Source: Gonium pectorale | Taxonomy: Eukaryota; Chlorophyta; Chlorophyceae; Chlamydomonadales; Volvocaceae | Direction: 5' to 3' | Length of the DNA stretch: 64,000 bases | NCBI GenBank assembly: GCA_001584585.1 | Contig: LSYV01000071.1 | Location: forward strand, 126,701 to 190,700 | In this document: positions 21,721 to 45,700 of the stretch, in pieces | How the letters are laid out: every line of letters starts with the position of its first letter | Numbering within the stretch: position 1 is the stretch's first letter | Notes under the pieces: generated by a model | The model's database searches: none | The model's input: only the letters and a program-made list of their open reading frames with translations | Told to the model about the DNA's origin: nothing | Program-made: the position numbers and the translations under genes

Positions 21721-24700
21721 TATGTCAGAGGAGTTCGAATTAACGGCACTCGCTATCCGCCCCTGTCGTGCCACATGACCAGCCTGTATCTGAAGGCGAA
21801 TCACGCAAAGGCCAACGCCATCTCAGTCGAACCGGTGGTCACGCGGCTGCAGCGGGTGGTCGACGTGCTCGCGAGCACCTTGCAGGTGCGTGTCGCATAC
21901 CATGCTCTTGGTCTTTCGGTGGTGGTGATACTAATCAAGAGGGGGGCTGAAATGCCGGCAAGCAGAGGGTTATAGCGCCATGCCTGCTGGGTGTAAGGGG
22001 AGGGACTTGTTGACTTCTCGAATGGACGGTACTCCCGAGACTTCATGGAATCCTGGGTGTGACCAGGTACCTGCGCTATGGCTCTTATCTGGCCTCCCTT
22101 CCCCTCTCCCTCGGCTTCGGTCCTCGGGGTGTACAGTCCGACCGCGCTCTATACTTGGAGGCCAGGACTTGGCTTCTCAGCAGTATTGCTGAAGAGGTGG
22201 GTGCTTCCAGGGGAAGGTGCATCTCTTCGTATCATGTGTTTCTCTCTAATCAACCCTGGCGCCTCCATGCCTCCAGTCTCCCGCTGTAGATGTCCGTCTA
22301 GCCTGCTGGGAGCCGCTGCTTGCGCAAGCGGCTGGATTGCACTCCAAAGATGCCGCGGCGGGCAGCAGCCGCTGGAGAGAGCATTCTCCAGGGCCGCAGT
22401 ACCGCCGGCGGGATGCCCAATATGCCGGAGACAGCGGCAGGGCCTCTGCCGGCAAGGCGCATGGGCGGGAGCAGGACGCTGCGGCGCGGCTCCCCTTGGA
22501 CGAGGACGGTGGTGGGCCTGGGGCGGGCTCAGGGGAGCTTCTCATGCAGTTCCTGCTGCTGGTCTCCGAGATGTGGCCCGACAAGGTAGGGCTCAATGCA
22601 CCCCCGTCGCAAACCACACTCGCTGTGAGGGGCTGCAGGAGGGCGGAGGAACCCCACATGTAGAGAAGGGGCACTGCTCGCATGCACACACTGGTGTGGT
22701 CGTTTCATTTCAACACTGGTGTGCCGCAGTGCATGCTTCCTGCTCCAATCCCCTGCTTCGTCTCCATCATGGGAGAATTCTGCTGCACTTCTATTCCAAG
22801 CTGATTTGGTCTCAAACTCCGTACGCCCTTACTCCGCAGGTGGCTGACGTGCTGTTGGACCAGCCGCAGGTTTTTATTGACTTTTTCCAGGGTAAGGGCC
22901 CAAGGGCAAGACAACTTACCTGCTGCTCACTCCGCAGTTCCGCACCTCATGAACTGTAACCCCAACAGAGCGTCCTGAATCGCCGTGGGGCCTCTGACGC
23001 TCTTCCCGTGCGACTCTGTCGGCCGTCCTCCATCGACAGGCCCCGGCTCCGGTCGGCGAATCGCGCTGTGGTTCAGCCACTTCTCTATGGAGGGCATGCG
23101 GGCCTTCAAGTATGGGGCGTGGGCGCTCGCACACTACGCACTGGCGCACCGGGAAGAGGTACGGGGGGGCAGGGGACAGGTAACGTTGGCCTCCCGGAGG
23201 ACCGGCGGCCCGCTGACCAGGGGCCTTCCCAACGTTCCTTGCCTGGAACTAGGCTGCGCGCTCTGTATGCGTGCCGAAAGATGCATGCAGCGATATCTAC
23301 GGCGGCAACCTGCGCGCACTACCAAGCACTGTATTCGCGCAACCATCGTAAAGCCCATGATGCTTTTTCTCTGCTTTCCTGAACTCAGATGTGGGACCTG
23401 CTTCAGTGGGAGGGCAAGCACCCTCAAGCGCCCGTCTCTGTTGCGGCCAAGACGCACTACTTTGCGGAGCTGGCGCTGGTTCCCAGCCTACGCGCTCTGC
23501 TGAAGCACCACCCCGCCTTCTGGGCCAGCCAGCAGTGGCGCGAGGCGTGCCGCGACGGGGCGTTCCTGGAGCTGGACCGCAGGCATTTCTGCCAGGTGGG
23601 TGCTGGTGCGCGCAGAACTTCACGGCTGGGCACACGCGTGCCTGTGGCCGTCTGCACGCCTGGACTGCGGCCTTTTCTTTTGCCAAATACGGCACATAAT
23701 GGGTCGCGGGTCATCATTATACATGCAAAGTTTCCATGGAGGTCGTCTGCACATGGACCGTGAAGGGATGTTTTGCCCTGAAGGGGCTTACTCCCACGCG
23801 CGGCGTGGGGTAAGCTTTAGCCGGCGGCCCGGAGACGGGGCAGGCATCGTCGGCTGCCATAGCAAGCGCAAACCGCCATGTGAAGCTCCTCACGGACTCT
23901 ACCCGCGGGCCGAGCAGGTGCTGCTCTCGCAGCTGTGCAGCGGGGGCGTGGGCTCTGCCCGCCTGACGTCCCTGCTGCGCTCCTTCCTGGCGGCGTCACC
24001 CTCACCATGGCGTCAACTCTGCCAGCGCCTGCTACACCAGCTCAGCAATCCGGCGCTGCTGCGCCTGGTCAACACGCTGGCGCGAGCGCAGCCGCTGCCC
24101 TTGCCGCCGCCCCCGGTGCGCCAGCGGTCAGCTGCATTGCCAGCGGCGCCAAGCAGCGATGGCCAACCTGCCACCCCTGGCGCCATACGCCCAGAGCTTG
24201 TTGGCGTGTTTGGAAATGGAGGTTTGAGCGGGGGATGGCTGGACTTGTCCGGTCTGGTGCTGCGCGGCGACGTGGCTTGGGAGCGGCTGAGCGAGGCGGT
24301 CCTAGCGCACGCCCTGGCGGTGGCTCGGGGGCCTCTGCAGCGGCTGCTGTGGGAGGAAAGGGCGGAACTGAGCGGGCGGCTGGAGCAGCTGGTGGCCCTG
24401 GCGCGGGAGCTGCACGGGTGCGGCGAGGACTCGCCTCGGGCTGAGGGGTGCTCGGTGGAGGTGAGCCAGCGAAGGACGGAGGTCCACCGGGCTTGAGGCG
24501 TGCACGTGCGATGGCGTTTTGCAGGGAGCGCGGTGGGGTGGGGGCTGTGTCCATGCCTTTCCTGTGCCCCGCTTGCTCCCCATGCGCATGGCACCTTGCA
24601 CCTATCCCAGCCCCGTTGCGGAAATGGTGGACTAGGAGCCTCATGGTTTAGCCGTCCAGCGGGAGGGGCTCTTGCCCAATAAGCCTATCCGCCACCTACA

Positions 24701-26014
24701 CTCGCAGGCCCACTGCGCGCTGCTGTACGACAAGCGTCTCCAACTACACGGCTGTCGCGGCGCCTGGCACCGCATGCTGCTCCTGGCGGAGCTGTGGACG
24801 CTGCGGGAGGCGCTGCGCCGTGGGGCCACTAAAGACGCCTCCCTACACGGCATGGCTGATAGCGCAGCGCCGGGCCCCAGCGGTGGCACACCCCAGCTGC
24901 CTCTGGAGCGGGTGATGCGCGAGGTACCCGGCCTGCACTACGAACGGCTGCGCGGCCACGGCGAACCTGCGGTGGAGGACCACGAGTTGCGGGCCTGCGC
25001 TCCCGGCGCTACGGGGAGTGATGCTCCCGTCATGCTGCGAGCGCGGGTGATAACGCCCGCGGTGCAAGCGGGAGCTGCGCTCGGGCGGTATGAGCTGCTG
25101 TCGTCGGGAGACGAACGGGATGCGTCAGACCGCGGCGGCGGAAAGAAGAAGCGGCGTCACGGGAAACGCAAGTCCAAGAGCCTGCGCAGGTCTAAGAAGA
25201 AGCCAAGGAGGGGGCGCAGCGCATCGCGCAGCAGAAGCAGAAGCGGGAGCAGGAGCAGGGACCGCCACAAGCCCAGGAGCGGGAACAGTAGCGGCACCGA
25301 TGGCGGAGGAGACGGGGGCCGCAGGTGCGCGTTATTGGTGTACGAAGGGCAAGGGGCTTCCTAATTATTGATCACAGCGTGCGGAGTCACGGGATCTCTT
25401 GTGATGCAGCACATGACCCTCTCATTTCGCCTCTCCCGCTCTTTCCTTGCAGGGACCGCCGTCGACGACGCGGTCACAGCTCCCGCAGAGGTCGCGGAGC
25501 GAGCCGCAGCCCCTCAACGGGCGACGAGGGCCGTCGCGATGGGGGCGGCGACCGGCACGGCAGCTGCGACCTCAGCGGCCTGCAGCCCATACTTGGGAAC
25601 AGGGGCACGCGCCCCGGCACCGAGCCCCGGCTGCAGGTCAGCAGCCGCCGTTCCTCCACGCTCGCGGCCTTCGCACCCGAGGATGAGCGCTGGCGGCGTG
25701 GTAGCAATGCATCGGACGAGGAGGACGCGTTGGCTGCCCTCGACCCACTGGTGGCGCTGCAGGGAGGGCGGCTGCTGCCACCGCTTGGGCCCACGTGCGG
25801 TGGCGGTGGCAGCAGTGGTGCGATGGTCTGGCGCGTGCAGCTGGGCGCTCCAACGGACGGCGCGGCTGGGGGATGCAAAGAGGCCGAAGCGGGCTCACCG
25901 GTGCGGCTGGTGAGCGGAGAGGTGGTGGGCGGCTGCGACGAAGTGGCGGACCTCTTGGCCGCAGCCGCGTGCAAGCACTGGGCGGCGGCGTTGCTGCAGC
26001 AGGGCGAGAGCTGA
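21721..26014 (+). CDS. Unknown protein with an Arg/Ser-rich C-terminal region (5' incomplete)
   Basis: Nine exons join in phase: 21721-21885, 22137-22196, 22277-22585, 22840-22891, 23040-23158, 23389-23595, 23918-24460, 24708-25324 and 25453-26014, giving about 877 residues plus an unresolved N-terminus. The first two-thirds read like a folded helical protein: VTRLQRVVDVLASTLQ; ALWFSHFSMEGMRAFKYGAW; MWDLLQWEGKHPQAPVSVAA; WRQLCQRLLHQLSNPALLRL. Next come a Lys/Arg block (KKKRRHGKRKSKSLRRSKKK) and Ser-Arg repeats (SRSRSRSGSRSRD), then a RRRRRGHSSRRGRGASRS stretch. The RS-like region suggests nuclear localisation and contact with RNA processing, but that rests on composition. The last about 80 residues look folded again (VWRVQLGAPTDGA and on to LLAAAACKHWAAALLQQ). 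No family recognised. Confidence 0.6.
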
Positions 26015-26886
26015 GGAGTCCATTTCTCCATTATATATCATACTTGCCAAAGTTATGTAGCGGCGGAATGAATCACGCTTGGCAATGGGGTCGTTTACAA
26101 AATCCGTACGCAAACTGGACGGTGTCAGGATACGGTAATGAGACCTATGAGACCAGCTTGGTGTCTGGAGGAGGTGTTGCATCGTAGATCGCAGGCATGA
26201 GCACAGGACACAGGCTCAGCTGCTGGGCAGCCAGTTGCATGTTAGTTCCGGTCGCGTGTTGGTGTTGGGGAGTGGAGGGTTTGGCACGGCGGGGGCTCAG
26301 GGCTTGGTACCGCCCGTAGCACGCTTATCTACGAACTGCACCTGTCTTCATTCAAGCCAATCTTATGATGCATGTTACTTCGCTTCGCGCATTGCGCAGA
26401 GCCTGGGATGGGGGCCGGGCTACTGTACGTCCATGCAACATCCAGGTTCCTCGCGGGTCTCGGGCAGCGCTGGCCGCGTCGCATTTCTTCCCTTCTTTCA
26501 TGCCAATCATACCTTTGACAGCTACATCAACAAACGCATGCGAGGCAGAGCGCCCTTCCATATTCTTTTATTGCACCGCTTGCGGATTCTTCTGGCCATG
26601 AGGCAGCTAATCAATACCTACTGAGCCTCGCTCCCAAATACTCATTGACCAGACGCAAGGGCGCAGCGACCAGGCGGTTTCCGTTCTGCGCAGCTGCAGC
26701 GACGATGAGCAGCGATAGCGACACCTGTCCCACCTCGACATGGAAGGTGTGATGGCGCATTGATATGTACCAGCAAGGAAGGCTGGGCTTGGGGTCTGGA
26801 CTGACTCCATGCCGTTGACCGGCAGAAATTACCGTTTCTCCCGACGGCGACGACACCGGGGTTCAATCCCGGTCAATGGAAAGCAG

Positions 26887-29800
26887 ATGACTACACATCA
26901 TACGCGCGTGCGACGCTCCTTTCGGCGACGGCAGTGAACCTCTGCTTCCTGGCACTCGTTGTGGTCGTGCTCCTCCTCCTCCTCTTGTGGTAGGTGGCTA
27001 GGCGACGCTCACCCCCGTGAGGCCGCAATGTGGCTAGTATAATTTCTATCCTGCCCTACCAGGCGCTTGATGAGCTTGCTCCGCCGCTGCTGCACGCCTT
27101 GCTGTGGGCCCCCGGGCCTGCGGGCCCGTAAGAGCGTGCTGTCTTATGAGGTCATGCACGATCCATGGCTTCGTGGCTACAAGGTACCAGATTGTGTGGC
27201 CGTACTATGACAAAGAGTTAGTGTGTTTCTGAGCTCTCCAATATGGGACGAGGGGTGCCGGGGACTCCAGTGTTTAGATCCCCAACAGGCCCCAACATAC
27301 GAGAGGCCTCCTTCACTGCGCAGCATTGCACTGATACAGCTCCCTCACTCCTCTTTGCCCCAGATTGCCTTCACGTTCTTCTCAACCGGCTGCATAGTTT
27401 TAGCAGCCACTGGCCTGGCGACCTGGCCGCAAGCCAGCGACTCCGTCAACGACCTGGCCGGCAGGCTGTCAAGGGCGTCCACCTTCTCCTCGTCCCTCCT
27501 GCTCGCGTCAGACGGACTGGTGGTCGCAGCCACGGGGCTACGGCCGCTTCTGGAGGCGACGGCGGTCGCCCTGCAGGCGGGGATGCCGGCACAATCCATG
27601 GCAGCAGACATGCAGGTGGGGTGAGGTCCGTGCGGTATCACACTGGAGGCCGTACCTCGGCTGAGTCCACGTGGTCTGACCAAAAGGGCTGACCTGATTG
27701 TTATCCTGGAAAACACTGGTGGTTGAGTACGGCTGGCTTCCCAAGCTTCAGCCATCGATGTCTCAAGGAATGCCCGCATCGACCCTTCCTGCCCTTGCGC
27801 TCCCTGACACTGCAGTGCACGTCTTCCCTGCTGGACGCAAATCTCGCACCTCCCAACAACCCAGCCGCCCTGCGCGCCAAGCTTCTCACTGCGGATGCAG
27901 CCCTGCGGAGTAATATGGCTCCTGCTCTAGCGGCTGCCGCGGCACTGCTCAGCGCGACGGCCTCTGGACCAGGCGCCGTGTCGCCGGCTCTGGAAATAGT
28001 GGCTTCCATACCGCGGCTGATATCCAACATCAGCAGCGTGCTGACGGCGTACGATGGCGCGCTGGCGGGGATGCCGGCGGCTCGCGACCCTGCGAACGCT
28101 AGCTCCCAGGCACTGTCCTCACTACAGGTAGCTGCGCGTTCGGTGCCCTATGGGGACATTAATGCCGCTTAGGCAGAGTATGATAAGTCGACGACCAAAA
28201 ACGCTTGCCGACCAGGTTTGCACTTACTGGTCAAACATGCCGCCAGCAAGCTCGTGGATCACGACGCAAAGGATACCCTCGACCTGGCCTGCATCCTCCC
28301 AACAACGCCGCAGGCTGCTCAAGCTCGCCTGAACCTGTCACAGATGATCTCTGAAGTCGACACTATGTATGAAAGCGTGCTGGCGGTGGTCGCTGCGGCG
28401 GAGCAGCAGTCGTACGCACAGCTGGCCGAAGCGCTATCGAGGCTTGGGGGCGCAAGCGCCAACCTCAGCGCCGAGCAGCTGGCACCTCTGGCATCCGCAC
28501 TGGCCCACCTGGACACCCACTTCCTGGGCACAGCCCTCGTGCAGCAGCAGGTGGCCAGCACACTCACCACCGGCCGCGCCTGCCTCGGGCGGCTGGTGCA
28601 GCAGTTGAATCATTTCGACTTGGCCATCTTTCGATTCAACGGCACCTTGGAGCGCACCGCCATGAGCGCTATCATCTCCATCCAGGCTACCATGGACAGG
28701 CTCTACCAGATAAACAGCAGCGCTCCCGGTGCGAGCGGTGTCATGCCTGTGCCGGTCGCGACGGCTGTGTCCCAGGCAGCGCAGCTGCTCGCGCCACTGG
28801 CGGCCATGAACTCCTCCTTCCTAGAGGCTCAATGTGCAGCCGTGCAAGACGCGCTGTCATACCCCGATGGCGGCGGCAGTGCGCTACCCGACCACACGCC
28901 GACGCTGTCGTACCTTTCGTCGTTTCGTGCGGCGCTGGCAGCGCTGCAGCCGCCGGCGGGTTCGGTTGCTGCCGCCATGGGGGCATTCATTGCCTCTCCG
29001 ACAGATGCATCGTACGTCAGCCTGTACTATGCGGCGAACTCAACGAGAACCTTGGCCGCAAACGCCAGGTCCACTGCGGGCATGCCCCTCCCCAGCAGCA
29101 GTACGGGCATCGTAGCGGCCATAGCCGCCGCAAACGCCGCAGCGCGACCCATGCAGGATGCGCTGCTGGGAATCCAGAGCTCGGTGTCGCAGGCGGCCAC
29201 CTGGGTGGCTGCATATGACCCTGGTTCGGTCGCATTCAACCGCACCTCCCTGGCTCTGGCACAGTTGCAGATTGTGTTTGACAAGACGCAGGCGCGCCTG
29301 CTCGCGGCTGGCTGGAACGCCTCAACCGCGGCCGCTGCAGCGGGCGACAGCACTGCGGGTGACGGTGCGGTCGTGCCGCTGTCCGCCACACCGTCAGCGT
29401 TCCTGCTGCCCTTGGGGACCAGCCTGACAACCCTTGCAACAGCCGTTTCAAACGGCCTGGCGGCCATTGGCGAGCAGCTCGACAATGCGCTCGGCAAGAC
29501 GCTACCGTCGCCTTCGCCCTCACCTTCGCCACCGCCCTCGCCTATGGCACACCGGCGGTTGCACCAGAGCCTGGACGAGGAGGTCAAGCAGAAGATGGGT
29601 GCCTCCTTAAACATTACCGAGGCCGACCACGACGGTGACAGCTCCTTCAGCGGCTCCTTCTTCTGGCCCACGTCCAAATACAAGCCCGTCGCGCCGACGG
29701 GTGCCAACGCGACCACGCTGGTGCGCTGGCAGCTGGTGCGGCGGCTGGACATTGCCGCCAACACCCTTCGCGGCGAGCGCGCGGCGCGGTCCGTCAAGGG

Positions 29801-31317
29801 TGTGTACTGGACGGGGATCGCCGTCTACGCGGCCGTAATCGCCGTGTGCATCTTCCTGGGCCTGGCTGCCGCGTTCAACTTCCCCGCCGGCATGCTGGCG
29901 CTAATCGTGGTACAGCTGCTGCTGGCGGGACTGGTGCTGTTGCTGGCCTGGGTGGGCGCTGCGGGGCTGGTAGGGCTACACGATGCGTGCGGAAGCGCGG
30001 ATACCATGGTGCTCAACAGCGTGATGCCCAGCACCCCGCTCTACCCGCTGGTCCGTTACTACCTGCAGGTGCGTAAACTTCCGAGGGATGGAGAGGGGTT
30101 GGCTGGGATCCACTTACCGTTCTTTCTGCCAAGGTGGGCAGGCGGCCAGGCGATCTGTGGCATCCGTGCAACGGTCAACCTGCATGCAGTAGCGCTACTT
30201 CCGTGTGCGCCACCTTTTAGGTTGCTGAGGACGGTGCTCTTGCTGTGGGTCCCTTACTATTGCTTACCTGCCATCACACAGGGAGTCGGCGCCAGCCTTA
30301 GCGTCGTCCTGCGGACCGCCGGCCTGGGCGACACGGCGCGCCTTGGCACCGCAGCCCAGCTGGTGCATGACCAGCTCCTGGACCCGCTGTTGCTGTCCGC
30401 CCCCAAAGCCACCTTGTCCAACGCCACAAGCGACGGCAGCGCGTGGCCCGGAAGCCTCGGGACCGTTCAGTACGCCCTGGGCGGCGTGTTGGTAGATATG
30501 GGCGCAGTCGCAACAGATGTGTCGGCGAACCTCACCACTCTGCTGCGCCTGGGCGATCGCTCATCAGTCATGGTCTACTATCAGGCGGTTACGTCCTGGG
30601 CATGCTGCGGCCTGGCGGGCAAGGTCTTCATGATCTGGGTCTGCGCCACCGGCTGTGGGCTCCTGGTGGGTACTATCCCGAGCCGCGCGCAGCTGATGCC
30701 GCTTGCATTTCTCGCACGGTGCCTATGGTGTGGTGTGAAATAGTTGCGACGACACCTTGCACTGCCTTTCCCCTTCCTGCTCGCAGGGCTGGCTGGCTGC
30801 GGTTTCAGCCATCCTGCTCCTAAGGAACCTGAGCGACATGCCGACGGGGAGCTGCTGTGGCTGTTATGATCCCAAGGATTACCCGCGTCCGCAGAGGCGG
30901 AAGAACCGAACTGGGACCAGCGATGTCGGGAGCGGCGGTAGCAGCTGGACCGACGGTGGGCTGGCCAAGACACTTCAGCCCGGGTCCCCGCTGCAATCCA
31001 GCGCGGTAACGGGTGGCTTCGGGCCACATGCGGCCGGCGGGGGCGGAGTTGGCAGCAGCGGGGCAGTGGCTACAGCGGCGGCGATGTTCTTCCCCAGTCC
31101 GTACACGTCAGAGTCCAAGGATCAGGGCCTCAAGCAGGTTGTGGTAGAGAACGGGCTTTTCGACGGTCCAACGTCTACTGTCCACCCCAGCGGTGGCGCC
31201 TGGTCGCAGCGGCCCGCCATAAGCGTATGTGTGATGGACCAGGAGGTGGCAGCTGCTTGGTTTGGTGAGAGCGAAAAGCGCACGGAACCTACGTCATCCA
31301 CGCCGCTGCGTCAATAG
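26887..31317 (+). CDS. Prominin-like five-span membrane protein (N-terminus unresolved)
   Basis: Exons are 26887-26989, 27063-27183, 27364-27615, 27816-28127, 28173-30068, 30282-30665 and 30787-31317, about 1,199 residues. The order of parts fits the prominin plan. TM1 (LCFLALVVVVLLLLLLW) is followed by a short Cys-rich cytosolic loop (LLRRCCTPCCG) and TM2 (AFTFFSTGCIVLAATGLA). A very long extracellular region carries many N-x-S/T sites and a SPSPSPSPPPSP stretch. TM3 (YAAVIAVCIFLGLAAAF) and TM4 (MLALIVVQLLLAGLVLLLAW) come next, then a second loop, TM5 near FMIWVCATGCGLL, and a Gly/Ser-rich tail. Prominins organise membrane protrusions and cilia in animals; tweety-family proteins share the five-span plan but lack the Cys-rich loop. 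The 45-base intron 28128-28172 is unusually short but needed for frame. The first exon(s) with a signal peptide were not found. Confidence 0.6.
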
Positions 31318-32552
31318 TCCCGTGTGGTGTTGTGGGATTCCATCGCGCATATCGATAGGGAGTACTGAGGGCACACTGAGGGAACTTAGACGTAAGAGCC
31401 TTAGATACGACTAACGTCGACGCACATGACAGCAGGGATGACAGCGTGATCCGGTAAGTGAACACAGTTGCGGCTGTGCGCTTAGGCCCCGGTGCGACGT
31501 ACAGCCGTGAGGGTTGCTGGCTACGGTACTTGAGACTGACATACTAACACCAGGCACTTTGCCATCAGCGGGTCCGGACAGGACCTGATAGACTATTCGT
31601 TGGCAACGGCGTGAACAACGCTGACTTGCTTATGTGTTGGGGCGCGCCGAGCGTGTGTTTTGCCTCCCCGGCTTAGGGCGTAACGTACATACGAAGCGCA
31701 GGTTTATGAGTACGTAATAAGGTGCGCAGGCAGGCCATGGCTAGACTGGGCGGGCAAACGGAGACACCGGCATTTTGTTTCTACTCGAGTACGGCACCCT
31801 CCGTTACAGTTGGTCTTTGGGTTAACGGTAGACGCTGATCCAATGTTCATAAGTGCCGCTGACTGCTGCATGATGCTGGGCGTGTGGCCAAGAAAAAAGA
31901 GAAGCCAAGCGGTTGCTGCTGGCCGCGGTGTATGGCAGCAAGAATGACGGATGCTAGTGCTCCTGTAACTACGCTCGCCTGCCTGTATGGGTAGGATCCA
32001 GCAATGTCCATCGAAATTGCAACCCGTGGTCCCCATGTGTGCCTGTGACCCCCCTCTCATGCATTGCTGTTGGGCCCGACGCTTCCAGTACAAACGGCAA
32101 CGCAGTCAAATGGACATACTCCACCGCGTCACGGAAGCAGCGCGCCAACCGGGCGATATGTACAGGTTATTTCTCTGCCGGATGGCGACATGGGATATAT
32201 CGGCGTGTCCGAAGGGAGGGGTGATATGGGAGGACCCGAGCCAGCCCCACATGGGGGAGCGCCGTGCAGAGCCCTTTTACCCAGAACTCTTTTGTTGCCG
32301 TATTTTGGTAGAAAGTATCATATTATATATGTATAAAGTCATTTCTTGTCATAGGATCACAAGGAACGTTGTGTGGGTCGAGACAACGTTTAGCATGCCA
32401 TCGCGCCTCTTCCTTCCTACCACCATGACGTCCTAGACTACAAAGAAAAGCATAGACTTCGATAAGTTATCACTTACCCACTAGTAGCAAGGGAAGCCGA
32501 TGAGCCGCGAGCTTTAGGAGCTGGTGCATGTCATGTCGCGACCTCTGCGAGC
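31318..32552. other. Intergenic, no gene seen
   Basis: Mixed-composition sequence without paired splice sites or long in-phase frames. Nothing recognised. Confidence 0.4.
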
Positions 32553-32966
32553 TTGGGCTGGGTGCCACGACACCGAGGAAGCCATCCGGAAACGACGAAA
32601 GGGCAACAGGTTGCATCAGATATACGAAAACTGGTATCTCGAGGCAAGCACGAAGCCAATTCCGACGGGTCCCGATGGCGAGCCACGCGACTTGGGCTGG
32701 GCATGCGACAAGCGAACATTCGGAAGCAGGCAGACGTCACAGAGGCTGCGGCAGAGCTGGACCGGCTGGAGCAGGAGCGCGTGGAGGCGGAGCTGTGGAG
32801 CCACCCGCCGGCGCACCCGGGCGCAGGCTGCTGCCCCACCACCTCTTCCGCCGCAGCCAGCTCCCTCAGCTTTCCAGGCATGGATGTTGCCAATCCTTTC
32901 CCGGCTCCGGCGTACCAAAGAGCAGAAGCTGGCGGCGCGCCGGGAGCTTCCGGAGCTGCAGGCTGA
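32553..32966 (+). CDS. Doubtful ORF or exon with a charged helix
   Basis: An open frame of 137 codons. Part of it (ANIRKQADVTEAAAELDRLE, then QERVEAELW) looks like a genuine coiled-coil segment; the rest is Pro/Ala/Gly-rich. An overlapping frame on the same strand also reads plausibly near its 3' part (RRTKEQKLAARRELPELQAD). The region may therefore be an exon pair whose boundaries I cannot place, or a decayed gene. No family recognised. Confidence 0.2.
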   Translation: MGWVPRHRGSHPETTKGQQVASDIRKLVSRGKHEANSDGSRWRATRLGLGMRQANIRKQADVTEAAAELDRLEQERVEAELWSHPPAHPGAGCCPTTSSAAASSLSFPGMDVANPFPAPAYQRAEAGGAPGASGAAG

Positions 32967-33466
32967 TGTACTGAAAACAGGCCTTCTGGCGCGTGGCATT
33001 ATGACACGCTCAGGGCTAGTGCTGGAGCCAGAGGCGCCGATCCTGGCGCGAGCCTGCTGGCAGCGTGGGCACGTAAGTGCAGCAACCGAGAGTCCGTGAG
33101 GCAGCCCCGAGTGCCTCCGTCCCGAGGGCCGAAGGCCCGAGGGGCCGGAGGCGCGAGGGGCTGCCGAGGGGACGCCATATCAACCCCGACCGACCGGGCA
33201 TGCCGATCTTACCCTTAAATGCCTTCCGGCATGGAGATAGGCAGCTTATCTCCCGGTTGAAGCGCCGAGGTAACGGGTGGCAATGAGAGTGAAATGGAAT
33301 GCGCAGAATTTGCGATGCTGTGCGATGGACATGTAAGTGCTGAATTTGAGCGCCGTCCGCCAGCCTTGCCTCAGTCGAAGTGCAGAGGTCGCACCATAGC
33401 AATGATTGTCATAGCGCGGGCCAGCAAGCTGTACGACAGGATCCAGGCCCAAGTTTGTTTGACAGC

Positions 33467-33471
33467 TTACA
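33467..33471 (-). promoter_or_regulatory. Possible TGTAA polyadenylation signal for CDC5
   Basis: TGTAA on the minus strand about 465 bases past the CDC5 stop. The distance is long but within the range of algal 3' UTRs. Confidence 0.25.
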
Positions 33472-33936
33472 AACTTTCTTCAAGTGTCGATAACCCGTGT
33501 CCGAGGCGCCAACCGGGCGATAAGCATTGAAATATCAGCCCAGTTTGACCTCCTCAGGCGCTTGTCCTGTATGTCTTCTCGTGACTGCACATGCATGTCA
33601 CCTTGAACGAACCCTAACAACACCAAAGAAAGCTGGCCGAACCCCTTCATGCGACAGTCCCTACAGCCGCCAGCAAGCAAGGTAGACTGCAAGCTGCTTG
33701 ATGGGCTTGCCCACCCTCACAGCTACCTAGCAAGCGCATGCTGCTGCATATGTTGCACAGCTATGACAGCGTGTTGTAGCCACGCAGCACAAGCCTCTCA
33801 TGTCAAAAGCTCTACAGTGCGCGCCAACTGCGGTACCCTTTCCCATGAGAAATTCAACTTTCGTGTGCCATCCATAAACGACGACCCACTAGTTTGCGCA
33901 TGAGAACTGCGCCGCTCCTTGCGCTCCAGATTGCTG

Positions 33937-45700
<11,764 letters not shown>

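Noticed and set aside
29027..29797. 256-codon open frame antisense to the prominin-like gene
   Set aside because: Shadow of a GC-rich exon of 1.9 kb on the plus strand. No splice sites or motifs of its own.
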